A stretch of 64,000 bases of DNA from Macrophomina tecta (GCA_024180945.1 JAKSGN010000023.1:1488001-1552000); one strand, 5' to 3'. Positions 1 to 10,395 are shown, counted from the first letter of the stretch. Numbers and translations are program-made. Notes: generated by a model from the sequence alone, not told the origin.

Positions 1-1317
1 TACACCTCTCTGATTTGCTTATCTAGTGGAAAAATGCATTTGTGGTGTTATAGTAGAGCAATATCGTTCGCGGCATCAAGGCTCACCCTATAGAAATTAG
101 GCAAGAGAACAACCACGCCTGCGTAATATTAGAGATAGAGAACTTTGCAGGTAGTTAAAATGGCTATAGAGTATATCTAGCGCAGTTTTACAAGAATTTC
201 TACACAAGCGCACTTGATAAGTTGCTTGGAATCCAAAGTACCTTGGGCTTTTTTCGGGACACAGGGTTTTTCGTTACACCGGGGGGAGGTTACCACGCCC
301 ATGCCCACGTATCCCTACTACTATCGTTGCTGCCGTTGCCGCCATCTTCGCCCGCTCTATGCTCTTCCTGTACTGGCCGCTGTACTTCGAAAAACTACGA
401 TCCGTGCCTGCTCGTAAAAAATCGCTAATAATACACCCGCCTCGCTGCTTTTTAAACCTTCCTACCCATTAATCTCTCATCCATCCTATTCTACCGACCC
501 TTCCGGCCCTAACTAACAACGAATACTCCATCCGCTAATGCTTCTTTATCGCCCTATTGTCCCGGTAAATATATCTACCGGGCTACAACTTGCATATCAA
601 CCCGTCCCCACATAACGGTAACTCCGGGATCGGCTTGTCTACGCCTACGGGCACCTCGAACTCCCCGGGGAATCTAATTAATTCGGAAACTGCCTGACCT
701 CGTCTACAACCGCCTCTGCGTCGCTACCGACCTAATCCGGCTACACGGGGTGTTTGCATTCTCTACATACCGCGATTCGGTACTCGCCTGAATAATAAAA
801 ATGCTCGGCTGCTCGGGTGGTTATAATAACTTATGCTTTTTATCTACTGTCTGCTGTTCGCTGCTTTAATGCTCTAACATAAAATATACGTCTTCTTTTC
901 CCCTAAACCGCTGATTCTCTCTACCTGACTACCTGCCCCCTGCCGTTCTTAAACTATCTAACTCGTCCCGCTTTCCTGCGGTCTCTCGCGTTGCTACCGG
1001 TTGCACGTTCGCTCGCCCTCTACCTACCCGGCGATCCTGCCCCTCCACTTTCACCCCATCAAATCCAACCCCAACTTACCCTAGCTATCAAATTACGCTA
1101 CGGCGCGCCGGTCGGCCGGATACATTACGCGCAAAAACTTTACTCTCCCGATCGCGCTCTATAATTATTACCGGTTTCGCGATAATTCGACTACCCCAAC
1201 CTAAATTCACGGTACCCGGCGGGACAAACCCTAACCCTATTTGTATGGAGCTGCAAATGCACCCTTATAACGGTGCGTTTGGACACCTTTGGGTTTGGGC
1301 ATAATTCACGTACGTGT
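1..1317. other. Degenerate, pyrimidine-skewed DNA without a gene
   Basis: No open frame longer than about 68 codons occurs on either strand. The plus strand is strongly C/T-rich and the minus strand, read as possible coding sequence, is full of TAG codons. This is the look of an old repeat decayed by C-to-T type mutation, but I could not match it to a named element. A short run resembling two telomere units (CCCTAACCCTA) lies near 1230. Confidence 0.4.
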
Positions 1318-1360
1318 AAGAAAGGTGTAGCAGATAGCAATTAAGCTTACATGGCTGCTA

Positions 1361-1467
1361 TATATCTATTATTTTAATGCGTTGTTGAGGTATCGTCCCG
1401 AACATGCGCAAAGACTTGGTTGGGGTGGTCAGCTCTCTTAGATTGCCAGCTCGCTTAGTATCTACGT
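1361..1467. mobile_element. Relic right end of a Fot1-like transposon
   Basis: This stretch aligns by eye with the right end of the element that finishes at 13569: it has the same TTTTAATGCGTTGTTGA block, a GGGGTGG box, two degraded copies of the subterminal repeat, then TACGT followed by TA at 1468-1469. The rest of the element cannot be followed to the left, so only the terminal piece is called. It ends 7 bases beyond the stop codon of the neighbouring minus-strand gene. Confidence 0.6.
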
Positions 1468-1474
1468 TATCTAT

Positions 1475-2804
1475 CTAGAAGTCGATCGTTATTGTAGCTT
1501 CGTGTAAATCATTTTTAATACGGCCTTCCACGTCTTGTAGCTCCTCCCGGATATAGTCCTGCAGCTCGCACTTTATATCGAGAACCCGTTCATCGAATCT
1601 GATGTCGATCAATTCACTCAGCTCGTCCTTAGTATCTTCGTTAAGTTCAAACACGGTCGCGTCAAGGTTTTCAAGCCGTTCGTTCATCTCCTCCCTTAAA
1701 TCGTCTAGGTCGTTAGTCTGCTCATACTCACCCGCTTCGTCTTGCGTCAAGATTTCCGGGCTTTTCTCTCCTGCAGGGCGACCCTGCTTCTTCGCATCAT
1801 CCTCCAACCGGTTGACCTGCTGAGATAACTGAACCAGCCGTTCCAGTATCTCAGCTTTGTTTTCCTCGCACGTGGCTTGCACACGAGCCTGGATGCGCTG
1901 TTCCATCTGCGCTACTTGCTCACCTATTTCCTTCTTTACCTCTCGTAGCAAGTATGCACGCGTACGGGCCAGCTGCTCCTCTTGGTCGTGACGCGGCACA
2001 CTTACAGCTTCTTTTCGAGCCCTTTTTTGCGGCCGCTCTGAATCTAAAATTAGTATTATCGTTACCAGCAGGCCATGGTGGAGGCGTGGATTCACCTTCA
2101 ACGTCGGGAAGTGGTGGCGTCGGTCCGAGCTCATCATAAGATGGCGGGCTCTCCGGGGTCCCTGCAATGCTGACGAGGTGACCCGCCTCGACCAAACGCG
2201 ACCCCTGCCCTCTATAGACACGTAATGGGTCCACATCACCGGCCATGAATTTCAGACCAGGCGTGAGCATAGCGCTCATCGCATCAAGGCACGTGGTATG
2301 AGCATCGGCCGAAGGCAAATAAAGCTCAAGTAGTGTCGAAGCCGTCAATGATTGGGCGAGCTCAAACGCTGTGCCGGTAGAAATTGACGAAGGCGCGAAG
2401 CTCTTGAGGTTTGGCAGAAGCAGAGCGCTCGGCCGGGCCAACCGTAGAAGAAGGCGCATAATACCCCTATCATCAGAACATTTCTGCTGCTGCACAAATA
2501 TCCCCCGAACGATAGCCGGAATACTCTCCGCCTTACCATATTCGATAGATTCGATGCGCTCGGGGTGCACAACGACGAAAATGTTCACTTTGTTCCGGAG
2601 CTCCTTGAAACCGACGGGTATGCGCAGCTTGATCGATGCACTCGCAGTAGACGTATCGAGACGGATGTATAGAGTGAGCTGACAGGCTGTATTGGGATGC
2701 TTATACCCGAGGACTCGCTCGGCGTCATCACCCTCATCACGCCAACAGGCTACGGTAGAGGCGAAGTAAATGCTATGCTCGGCCTCTTCTCCCGGAGTAG
2801 ACAT
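1475..2804 (-). CDS. Fungal hypothetical protein with C-terminal coiled coil (two exons)
   Basis: I place exon 1 at 2804..2096 and exon 2 at 2043..1475, with a 52-base intron (GTGAAT..TACTAAT..TAG). Splicing keeps the frame (GAA G/AT TCA) and gives 425 residues. I chose the ATG at 2804 because the open frame above it has only a GTG. The N-terminal half is a folded-looking region with no recognised domain, followed by a proline-rich hinge with a GTPESPPSYDELGP motif. A basic stretch (RPQKRARKE) is a plausible nuclear localisation signal. The last about 170 residues are highly charged with heptad-like spacing, suggesting a coiled coil. Proteins with this hinge recur in ascomycete accessory regions from my general knowledge, but no function is known to me. 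The open frame and clean splice argue for a real gene. Confidence 0.7.
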
Positions 2805-3290
2805 AATAACCACTGTGGAAGGTCGTCAGCTGCACAGCAGATAGAGATACAAACGAGACCCCGAGCTGCATCAGCAGTCGAACCCACCCACCCAGGCTTT
2901 TCTTGTTCTTCGGAGCAGCCTTGACTCGAGAACGAAAGGTCAAGCACGCAGAAACAGGGCTGGGATCACGGTCGGCAGCCGACAGTTTTGCCTGTACAGC
3001 CCCTGGCAGACCCTCAACGATCCTTTCGGAGGTTGAGAGCACGAAGCATGGCCTGCTCGCGAATAACGAGCCCCGTTCTGCAGCTTCCGATCGGAGGACG
3101 CGCTCGCGAGACCCGTTGCAGGCCTACGCTCGGTGGAAGTAGCAAGGTGGCTACTACTGGAGATGGTATGGAGAAGACGGCGATGGTTGTGGATGAAGGG
3201 ATAGCGGTAGATCCGTGGTGGTGATGAGGAGAAGCCAGGCTAACGTTGAGAAGTGGAGAGGCTGGCCGCTTAGTAAGCCATGTCCGTGCT
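2805..3290. other. Intergenic, no gene seen
   Basis: About 490 bases between the coiled-coil gene and transposon E1. Short overlapping open frames of fewer than 90 codons are present but none shows coding features. It probably contains the promoter of the minus-strand gene ending at 2804. Confidence 0.4.
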
Positions 3291-3292
3291 TA

Positions 3293-5123
3293 ACGTAATC
3301 AACAAGCGAGTCGCACACACAAGCGAGTCGCACACCTCCCACCCCCATCTCAACTTCAACTCCTTATGCCTCCGCAAATAAGGTCTGCAAAGGCCCAGAA
3401 AGAGGCCAAAGTACGTCTCGCACGTCAGGCCTATGAAAAGGGCCAAATTTCGAGCATTCGCAAAGCTGCAAAGATCTATAATGTACCTCATAAGACCCTC
3501 GACGATCGCATACACGGACGCGTCGCACGCATCAATTTACGCGCACACAATCGCAAACTCACTCAGACGGAGGAACAAACACTTGTAGAATGGATTCTAG
3601 ATATGGACGCACGTGGCTACCCACTTAGAATCGATGCAGTGCGTGAGGCAGCCTTATTATTGCTCAAGGAGCGCGTGGGCGATTCCGCCTATATCGGCAT
3701 CAACTGGCCTCACAACTTTGTAAACAATCACGACGAGATTAAATCGATGTATACGCGCAAATACGACTACCAGAGGGCTCGATGCGAAGATCCGGCAATT
3801 ATACAGAGCTGGTTTAACCTTGTTGGCAATACAAAGCGAAAATATGGGATTGCAGATGAGGACTCATACAACTTCGACGAGACAGGCTTTGCAATGGGAA
3901 TTGCAAGCACTTCACGTGTTGTCACTTCCTCAGACCGACGTGGCAGGCCTCGTCAAATACAGCCAGGCGATCGTGAGTGGGCTACTGCCATTGAGACAAT
4001 CAATGCATTCGGTTGGTGTTTGCCTCCTATGGTGATCCTTAAGGGCAAGGTGCACCTGTCGACCTGGTATAGAACAACTGACCTCCCACCTGAGTGGGTA
4101 ATTGCGCTCTCTGAGAATGGATGGACCAATAATGAGCTTGGTTTGAAGTGGCTTCAGGACGTCTTTGATAAATATACGGCTCCAAGGACTATTGGCACAT
4201 ATCGACTCCTTATTCTGGATGGCCATGGAAGCCATGCGACACCAAAATTCGACAAATTCTGCTCAGAACGGTCAATTATCACGCTCTGTATGCCAGCTCA
4301 CTCCTCTCACCTCTTACAACCCCTTGATGTGGGCTGTTTTTCGACTTTAAAGCGATCATATGGGCGCCTGGTTGCAGATCAGATCCGACTTGGTATCAAC
4401 CATATCGACAAGGCTGAATTCCTACCAATATTCAAGCAGGCACGGGCCGAAGCGCTTTCAAAAGGCAACATTTTGAGTGGGTTTGCAGCAGCAGGCCTGA
4501 TTCCATTTGGTCCAGATCGGGTACTCTCGAAGTTGCAAATCCGTATACATAATACACCACCTCCAGAGCCAATGCAGGCCCCCTGGCATCCAGAAACACC
4601 TCACAATGTTGCGCAATTGGAACAGCAGGTTGAGGTAATTAAGGGCTACCTTAAGCGTCGCACCCAGAGTCCTCCAACTCCAACAGATGCTGCGTTGAAC
4701 CGGCTGGTCAAAGGCTGTCAGATGGCCATGCACAGTGTTGTGCTTCTGGCAAGCGAAAATGAGAAATTAAGGGCTGCAAATGAGAGACAGAAAAGGAGAA
4801 AGGCTGCAAAGCGGTCTCAGATATCAAAAGAAACCACTCTTACAGTGGCAGAGGCCCAGGAGCTCATACAGCAGCCAGAAGTAGCCCCAAACCTTCCTAC
4901 TTCAACGGTCGTCACTCAGCTGAGAAGTAGTGTTCTGCCTTCCTGTATGAAGTGCTATGCCTCTGATCATAAAACGAGGTCATGCCATAGGTCTCAATGA
5001 ATTTATATACCACGTTTTATTTGAATTGTATGAGTTGTTGTGGTGTTAGTCGAGCCACAAAGTTGAGATGGAGGTGGGAGGTGTGCGACTCGCTTGTGTG
5101 TGCGACTCGCTTGTTGATTACGT
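3293..5123 (+). mobile_element. Fot1/pogo-type DNA transposon E1, full length and apparently intact
   Basis: The element is bounded by TA on both sides (3291-3292 and 5124-5125). Its terminal inverted repeats are identical over about 50 bases. Each begins ACGTAATCAAC and continues with two copies of AAGCGAGTCGCACAC. It is 1831 bp long and carries one uninterrupted transposase gene on the plus strand. TA target duplication plus a DDE transposase with DD35D spacing places it in the Fot1 branch of the pogo/Tc1-mariner superfamily. It is the only uninterrupted copy in the window. Confidence 0.93.
3366..5000 (+). CDS. Fot1-like DDE transposase, intact
   Basis: A 544-residue transposase that would bind the terminal repeats of its own element and cut and paste it at TA sites in the nucleus. 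Residues about 10-55 look like a psq-type helix-turn-helix, and about 60-130 like the second (CENP-B-type) DNA-binding domain. The catalytic core shows NFDETGF (Asp171), ILDGHGSH (Asp285) and QPLDVGCF (Asp321), which is DD35D spacing as in Fot1. A CCHC-like knuckle (CMKCYASDHKTRSC) lies at the extreme C-terminus, preceded by a basic region. The start codon lies just inside the left terminal repeat region, so the promoter would be within or next to the terminal repeats. No stop or frameshift is visible, in contrast to every other copy nearby. Confidence 0.93.
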   Translation: MPPQIRSAKAQKEAKVRLARQAYEKGQISSIRKAAKIYNVPHKTLDDRIHGRVARINLRAHNRKLTQTEEQTLVEWILDMDARGYPLRIDAVREAALLLLKERVGDSAYIGINWPHNFVNNHDEIKSMYTRKYDYQRARCEDPAIIQSWFNLVGNTKRKYGIADEDSYNFDETGFAMGIASTSRVVTSSDRRGRPRQIQPGDREWATAIETINAFGWCLPPMVILKGKVHLSTWYRTTDLPPEWVIALSENGWTNNELGLKWLQDVFDKYTAPRTIGTYRLLILDGHGSHATPKFDKFCSERSIITLCMPAHSSHLLQPLDVGCFSTLKRSYGRLVADQIRLGINHIDKAEFLPIFKQARAEALSKGNILSGFAAAGLIPFGPDRVLSKLQIRIHNTPPPEPMQAPWHPETPHNVAQLEQQVEVIKGYLKRRTQSPPTPTDAALNRLVKGCQMAMHSVVLLASENEKLRAANERQKRRKAAKRSQISKETTLTVAEAQELIQQPEVAPNLPTSTVVTQLRSSVLPSCMKCYASDHKTRSCHRSQ

Positions 5124-5125
5124 TA

Positions 5126-5561
5126 ACGTGTTCCACCAGTCAGTGGGACACACCAGTCAGTGGGACACCCCAAAAACCCACCAAAAATCAGAAAAATCGT
5201 ACCTTAATATCTCAACAACGGCGGAGTAATATTTTCTGAAAATTTAATAAGTGATAGATGGTACTTAGAAATAGAGGCCATTAAATTTCTAAGAGCTAAA
5301 CTTCTATAATTCTTAAGATATTAAGGAAAAGGTGAAATTTTTTGAATTTAGGGGCCAAAAAACTACTATTTTAAAAACTATAAGCTTTTAGCATTTAAAA
5401 ATTTAATAACTTCTAATTTTAAGCACTGCATATAATCCATTAAGCTTTTAGAGTTTATTACCCCGCCGTTGTTGAGATATTAAGGTACGATTTTTCTGAT
5501 TTTTGGTGGGTTTTTGGGGTGTCCCACTGACCGGTGTGTCCCACTGACTGGTGGAACACGT
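5126..5561. mobile_element. MITE E2, non-autonomous, about 98-bp terminal inverted repeats
   Basis: This 436-bp AT-rich element has no coding capacity. Its left end begins at 5126 directly after the TA that also bounds E1, and its right end stops before TA at 5562-5563. The long inverted repeats start with ACGTGTTCCA and carry two copies of CCAGTCAGTGGGACAC. The ends resemble those of transposon E8 at 55081, so an E8-type transposase is the likely source of mobilisation (inference). The right end lies 20 bases beyond the stop codon of the BTB gene. Confidence 0.9.
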
Positions 5562-5581
5562 TATCCAACATCGTCGTTACG

Positions 5582-7318
5582 CTACATAATCTCAAACCCT
5601 CCGTCCGAATCCACCTCACGTGCCCGCTGAGCAGCAACCAACCGAACCAACGCAGAACACCTAGAGCACACCTTCCACCCCTTTCCGAGAAGCAAATGCG
5701 TTCCAACATTGTCACAGAGGCCTTCGCAATCCAGCTGCGAGCTCATCGTCCCCCTGCTACTACGGCGCAGTGCCGAATCATCAGACGATGATGGGTATGA
5801 ATCGTTCGTTCTCTGTGCTTCCTCCTCCACCGGCTGGAAGTCGTCAAAGTCTTGTTTCTCGATCTCCTCTTCCATGGGCACGGTGGCTTCAAGGCCATAG
5901 TCGTGAGGCAGTGGGGCTTCATGCTCATCCGGCATATCTGCGATGGGAGCTTCTGTGGGTGGCGCATCAATCGGTGTTCCCGCCTCTGAATCCCACCGGT
6001 AACCCTTTTTCCGATTCTTTCTCTTCCTGTCCTTCTTCGAGAGCGACGGACTGTATATAGCCTCGTCGGGCGGACATTCCGGCACGGCGAGCTCTTCGGG
6101 CTTGGCGTCGTCATTGGCAGGAGCTTCAAGTTGAGGTTCTAGCTCTTGGACCTCTTCAGGCATGATGGGATCTGGGCAAGGCTCGTTATAGGGAGGGTAC
6201 GCGTCTTCAGGCTCGCAGGGAAGGCATTCCTCGGGCGGCTCGCTGGGGACAGCGCACTCCGCGCCCTTCGAAACCTCTTCGTACGATTCTTCACAGAGCT
6301 TGCATGACTCTGCGCGCTCGCAGGGTCCCTCGGAAGCCAGAGCCTCGCACTTTGGGACTTCGCACGGCGGCTCGTCCGAAAGCGCGTCAGCACAGTCAAG
6401 AGCCATTGCCGCAGCGCACTCCTCTGGCTTCGCGTCGGCGGCTGCTCCGGCGCAACCCGGCGCAAGGGGCATCTTGCAGACAAATTGCTCGCGCGGCGTG
6501 TCTTCTGCACGAGCCAGTCCGGCATGCAGGCTCTCTCTGAGTATCCGCGCAACGCTCTTGACGACGGCCCGGTCGAACGCGGGCACCCCGCCGACCCGGT
6601 CTGCGAACTCGGCCGTGGTGAACAAGGCGTCGTCGACGCGGAAGGCTCCTTCAAGCTCCTTGTCGAGATGCCCTGGCAGCCACTGGTCGTCCGCGGGAGC
6701 GGTCGAGAATGCGGTCTTGATGCTGTCCAGTGCAGCGAGGGCCGGGACGGCGCCGCTGAACTGCTCGATCCGCTCCTTGGCAAGGGCTTCGAGTCCGCTG
6801 AGATTGTACCACCGCGCGGCGCAGTAGGCCTTCAGGCCCCGCGTGTACTCGGTGGCGTTCCTGTCTGCTTCGGACGCGTTACGCGTTTGGAGGGTTTGGT
6901 ACGAGTCGGCATAGAGGTAGTGCACCAGCGTGTGGGCGACGTCCGTGTCTACGTTGGGGAGCTCGATCGTCATACTCGATGTGTTGTAATACGTGGGATT
7001 ATTGCTCGGTATGCCGTGGTGCTTGCTTAGGAAGCTTTTGGGTATTGTGTATCTGGCTCGATCTGCGCCGATGGCAAGCACAACCGCATCGCTGGCGTAG
7101 GGGCTGTATGGATTTCGGTGTTAGCAGCTACAGGCTTCAAGACGCAGTATCTTTTTTTTTTTTTTAAAAAAAAAAAAGGCATACGAAGTTTCAGGTTGGC
7201 CGTGGTTGTCCGGCAAAGGCTCTTCGAGACGAGGGTTGGCGAGGCTGGGTTCCTTGTCGCGTGCGCAAGGCTCGCAGCTTTCATCCCTCCCCTGTCTACT
7301 CCTCTTTTTCTTCATCAT
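5582..7318 (-). CDS. BTB/POZ-domain protein with acidic, cysteine-rich C-terminal region (two exons)
   Basis: Exon 1 is 7318..7185 and exon 2 is 7103..5582. The 81-base intron starts GTATGC and ends with a GCTAAC branch site and CATACAG, and splicing keeps the frame, giving 551 residues. The BTB fold begins near residue 46 (PYASDAVVLAIG, then KSFLSKH and a VDTDVAHTLVHYLY segment), followed by an all-helical region. From about residue 260 the protein is rich in Cys, Glu and Pro. Near the end is a CEGLCDN...CSRCS pattern that may bind zinc. BTB proteins act as dimerisation or Cullin-3 adaptor modules, but the substrate here is unknown. The intron contains a T14A12 palindrome. A MITE lies just after the stop codon. 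Confidence 0.82.
7152..7177. repeat. T14A12 palindromic homopolymer inside the BTB intron
   Basis: A run of 14 T directly followed by 12 A, able to fold as an almost loop-free hairpin. It lies entirely within the predicted intron of the BTB gene, just after its 5' splice site. Confidence 0.9.
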
Positions 7319-7589
7319 CGGGGTGGTTGCAGTAGCACTGAGGAGCTGGTCAGAACTGGAAGGCCGGCTTTAGATGCAGATTAAGGCGGTTTGCGCACTA
7401 TCGACGCGGAAGATGGCGTCTGTGCTAAGGCAGCTGCAAGCTCCAGACATTAATACCCATGGCGCATGCGGCGCAGTCCAATGACCATGTGGCACGACAC
7501 CGAGCCTGCATACTTCCGAGCGGGGTCGGCGCGATCCTGTCTGCCTAGTTTGCCTGCCTTGCTTGGCCCTTATCAGCTCGACGCAAGGA
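7319..7589. other. Divergent intergenic region between BTB gene and acidic gene
   Basis: This region should hold both promoters because the two genes point away from each other. I see no strong motif. A short open frame in it has no coding character. Confidence 0.4.
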
Positions 7590-9143
7590 ATGCCAATAAC
7601 CGTCAGCTTGGTAATCGAAAAGGCCTTTGCAATCGCTGGTATGCGGCCTGTTAAGCCCCGAGGTCCAGTCGCGGAAACAGATAACGCGCTGGTGCTGTCT
7701 CGACTGTCTTACAAGGATCGCAGAAATTTTACTTTATTACCCGGATTGAGAACTGATAGGCCTGCCGCCCCCGAGGACCTCTCCCCTTCGCTGCGCCCTG
7801 ACCCTCAGTGCACTTGGCTGCAGACAAGAGCACGTCCAGGCTGGAGAGACTGGTGCACGGCTCGAGAGATCGGATGTGCGTGTTATATACAAATCCTGCG
7901 CAACCACCTCTCGGCCGCGCTGCACGACCAAGACTCGGAAAGTAAAGGCTCGCACGAGGACGGCGAGCAAAACGACGACAACGACGGCGACGACAACAAC
8001 CGCCCCCGGCCGCCCCTTATCGCCAACTACGTCCAGCCGCTCGTCCTGGCCCACCTGCCGGTCCTCGTCCAAGACTACATGGACGAGCACGTCGACATGG
8101 ACGACGTCGTCGACTCGGCCGAGAGGAACCTCGCCGACGTCGGCGACGCCGCCATCCTCGACATCAAGGAGGCCAGGGACGAGTGTCTCGGGGAGATCGC
8201 TGCGGCCGAGGCGGACGCGTGGGAGCGGCTGCAGGCCGTGTGCTGGGACGGCGGCGAGGTCCGCGGCTTCACGCCCGAGGATCACGAGCAGGAGCAGAAC
8301 GAGAGTCCGGACCGGCGTGCAGAGCGCATCGCCGCCACGCTCGGCCGCGGACTGCCCTGGGAATCCAGCAGCCAGGGTAGCTCGACCACATTCAGGCGGT
8401 GTGGACCGAGAAGACGGCAGGGGACCGGAGCCGAGCCCGTGGTGGCGGCGGGGCAGACGCAGCCGGGCGGGCAGGGCGGCCAGCAGCACCCCGGCGCCCC
8501 GCTGCCGGGCAAGGCGGCGACCACCGTAGACGACGATACGACCGATGAAGACGGTACGACTGACGGAGAAGATGACCTGGCTGGTGAAGAAGACGGCATG
8601 ACCGATGAAGACGAAGCCACGGCAGGACACGATGACTTTGGTCCAACTATGCACGGTGATGATGAGCCAGGACAGCAACATGACGGAAACCGGACGCATG
8701 AGCTGAGTCAAAGCCCCGCTGGCGGACCGGGACACGAGACCGCAGCTGCACCGCCATGGTCGACATCATTCGTGCACTCAGAGACGACCGACGAGGGAGA
8801 TCGAATGGAAACCGACTACGCTTCGACCCAGGAGGATAGCAACAACAGTCGTCTAATAGAGGCTTATTGCAGAGAACTACACGCTACGGCTCCGGCATTC
8901 GGGCCCGGCACTACTCGGTCGAGAAGTCCCGAAGTCCGGCAACGGGACACTTCTCCGTCAAGGCTGGACGCACAGACTAGCAGAAATGTCCGATCAGCCG
9001 CCTCCACGCAATCAGAGCAGGGGAACTACAGCGGTACGCAGTTGCAGCATGCCCAAGTTGTCGATGACCGTTTCTCTGTACCTTCGGATCGGTCTTCTCC
9101 GGCCCAGCCAGCCACAGAGCTGAGGATAAGAGAGGATCCTTGA
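7590..9143 (+). CDS. Hypothetical acidic, low-complexity protein
   Basis: One long open frame of about 517 codons from the ATG at 7590. The frame is open further upstream only from a TTG, and a missing 5' exon is possible. The middle part (codons about 140-230) is strongly acidic with alternating hydrophobics, for example VQDYMDEHVDMDDVV and DIKEARDECLGEI, suggesting helices or a coiled coil. It is followed by disordered Gly/Gln/Asp/Glu/Thr-rich sequence with repeated TTDEDG-like units. No catalytic motif is visible. Charge pattern and helical core recall the coiled-coil gene at 1475-2804, so they may be distant relatives, but this is only an impression. The region is much more GC-rich than the transposons around it, in keeping with a host gene. 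Confidence 0.55.
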   Translation: MPITVSLVIEKAFAIAGMRPVKPRGPVAETDNALVLSRLSYKDRRNFTLLPGLRTDRPAAPEDLSPSLRPDPQCTWLQTRARPGWRDWCTAREIGCACYIQILRNHLSAALHDQDSESKGSHEDGEQNDDNDGDDNNRPRPPLIANYVQPLVLAHLPVLVQDYMDEHVDMDDVVDSAERNLADVGDAAILDIKEARDECLGEIAAAEADAWERLQAVCWDGGEVRGFTPEDHEQEQNESPDRRAERIAATLGRGLPWESSSQGSSTTFRRCGPRRRQGTGAEPVVAAGQTQPGGQGGQQHPGAPLPGKAATTVDDDTTDEDGTTDGEDDLAGEEDGMTDEDEATAGHDDFGPTMHGDDEPGQQHDGNRTHELSQSPAGGPGHETAAAPPWSTSFVHSETTDEGDRMETDYASTQEDSNNSRLIEAYCRELHATAPAFGPGTTRSRSPEVRQRDTSPSRLDAQTSRNVRSAASTQSEQGNYSGTQLQHAQVVDDRFSVPSDRSSPAQPATELRIREDP

Positions 9144-9700
9144 CGCAGTGAGCTCATGAGAATACGCAGTAATTTCATAAGAATACGCCAAAAAAAAAGA
9201 CTTATAGGTAAGCGTGTAGGCGGTGCTGCATGGGCGTGCTGATGCTCGAAAAGGGAGGATCTAAGTCTTCATCGTATTCTCAAGCGAGCTGCTACTGGAT
9301 ATATATATATATATATTGATTCATACACCCCATCGGCCTCAGCAGACCATAGGGACAAAGAACCCTATCCTATGCTTAAGCTACATTAGGATCCGGGTTC
9401 ATTCGAGGCCCAGCACACTGTATGCAACGAAACCATACCTCTCTCCAGTTCAACGACCTGAAAATAGACACGGAAAAATCGACTAATAGATAAAGCTTAA
9501 CAAACGCAAGGGGGAAAAAAAGGAAATGTAAAAGCAGAGCTGTCCTCCATGCACCCCTCGTACCACCCCCTTCGAGACCACTTCCCGAGTGCTGTCAGTC
9601 CCTGTAGCGGCGTGACGGCTGGTTGGAGAAGGGATTGCTTTGCTCAGAGAAGGATTGAGCTCTCAGTCTTTGGTTGCTACCAGTCTTCCAGTAGCTAGAG
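9144..9700. other. Intergenic, no gene seen; contains a (TA)n run
   Basis: About 560 bases with a short alternating TA tract near 9300-9316 and no open frame of note. It separates the acidic gene from the glutamine synthetase fragment. Confidence 0.5.
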
Positions 9701-10249
9701 CAAATACCCGGCACAAACGCCGAAGTCATGCCGGCTCAGTGGGAGTTCCAGGTCGGCCCCTGCGCAGGCATCGATACGGGCGACCAGCTCTGGATCGCGA
9801 GGTTCATCCTTTGTCGCATCGCCGAGGAAGCTGGCGTCAAGGTTGATTTCTCTTCCAAGCCCGTAAGCGGTGACTGGAACGGTGCTGGTTTTCATACCAA
9901 TGTCTCCACAGCAGAGACTCGGGCCGAGGGCGGTTTAAGGCATATCGAGGCAGGTATGGAGAAACTTGCCTCGAGGCAGAAGGAGCATATGGCTGTCTAT
10001 GGCGAGGAAAACAAGCTTCGCATGACTGGGAGGCACGAAACTTCCTCTTACGACAAGTTCTCCTGGGGCGTTGCCAACCGAGGCTCATCGGTACGTGTGC
10101 CGCGCGCCGTTGCGGTCGAGGGCAAGGGATATTTCGAGGACCGCCGTCCTGCCTCCAACGCCGACCCTTACCGGGTCACCGGCATCATTGTCGAGACTTT
10201 GTGCGGCAAGGTCGAGGGCGTCGGCATGACCAAAGATGCCAGAGGGTAA
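9701..10249 (+). pseudogene. Glutamine synthetase, C-terminal catalytic fragment
   Basis: The frame from GTNAEV through the ATG at 9728 to the stop at 10249 matches the C-terminal half of eukaryotic (type II) glutamine synthetase. Visible motifs are [44 protein letters not shown] and [16 protein letters not shown]. The family normally has about 350-360 residues, with an N-terminal beta-grasp domain and the first part of the active site. Here only about 182 codons remain and an in-frame TAG lies just upstream. The enzyme makes glutamine from glutamate and ammonia as a decamer. This piece lacks half the active site and cannot do that alone. The retained frame is clean, so the duplication is probably recent or the fragment is still constrained. 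Transposon E3 begins 21 bases after the stop. Confidence 0.85.
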
Positions 10250-10395
10250 CAGGTTTGAGGTTGTTCGATAACGTATCGGATAAGCGAGTGAGCCAGACAA
10301 GCGAGTGAGCCACCCCATCAAAGCTCGATCGCTTTAAAGACGAATAACTCCACAACGCGTTATAAAACCGACTATCTATAATATACAGCCTATTC

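Noticed and set aside
1225..1240. Telomere-like CCCTAACCCTA at the edge of the degenerate region
   Set aside because: Only about two units, and no array. Could be chance, and genes lie on one side with repeats on the other as elsewhere in the window.
8075..8735. Long antisense open frames over the acidic gene
   Set aside because: They are mirror frames of GC-rich acidic coding sequence (Asp/Glu codons give Val/Leu/Ser on the other strand) and have no domains.
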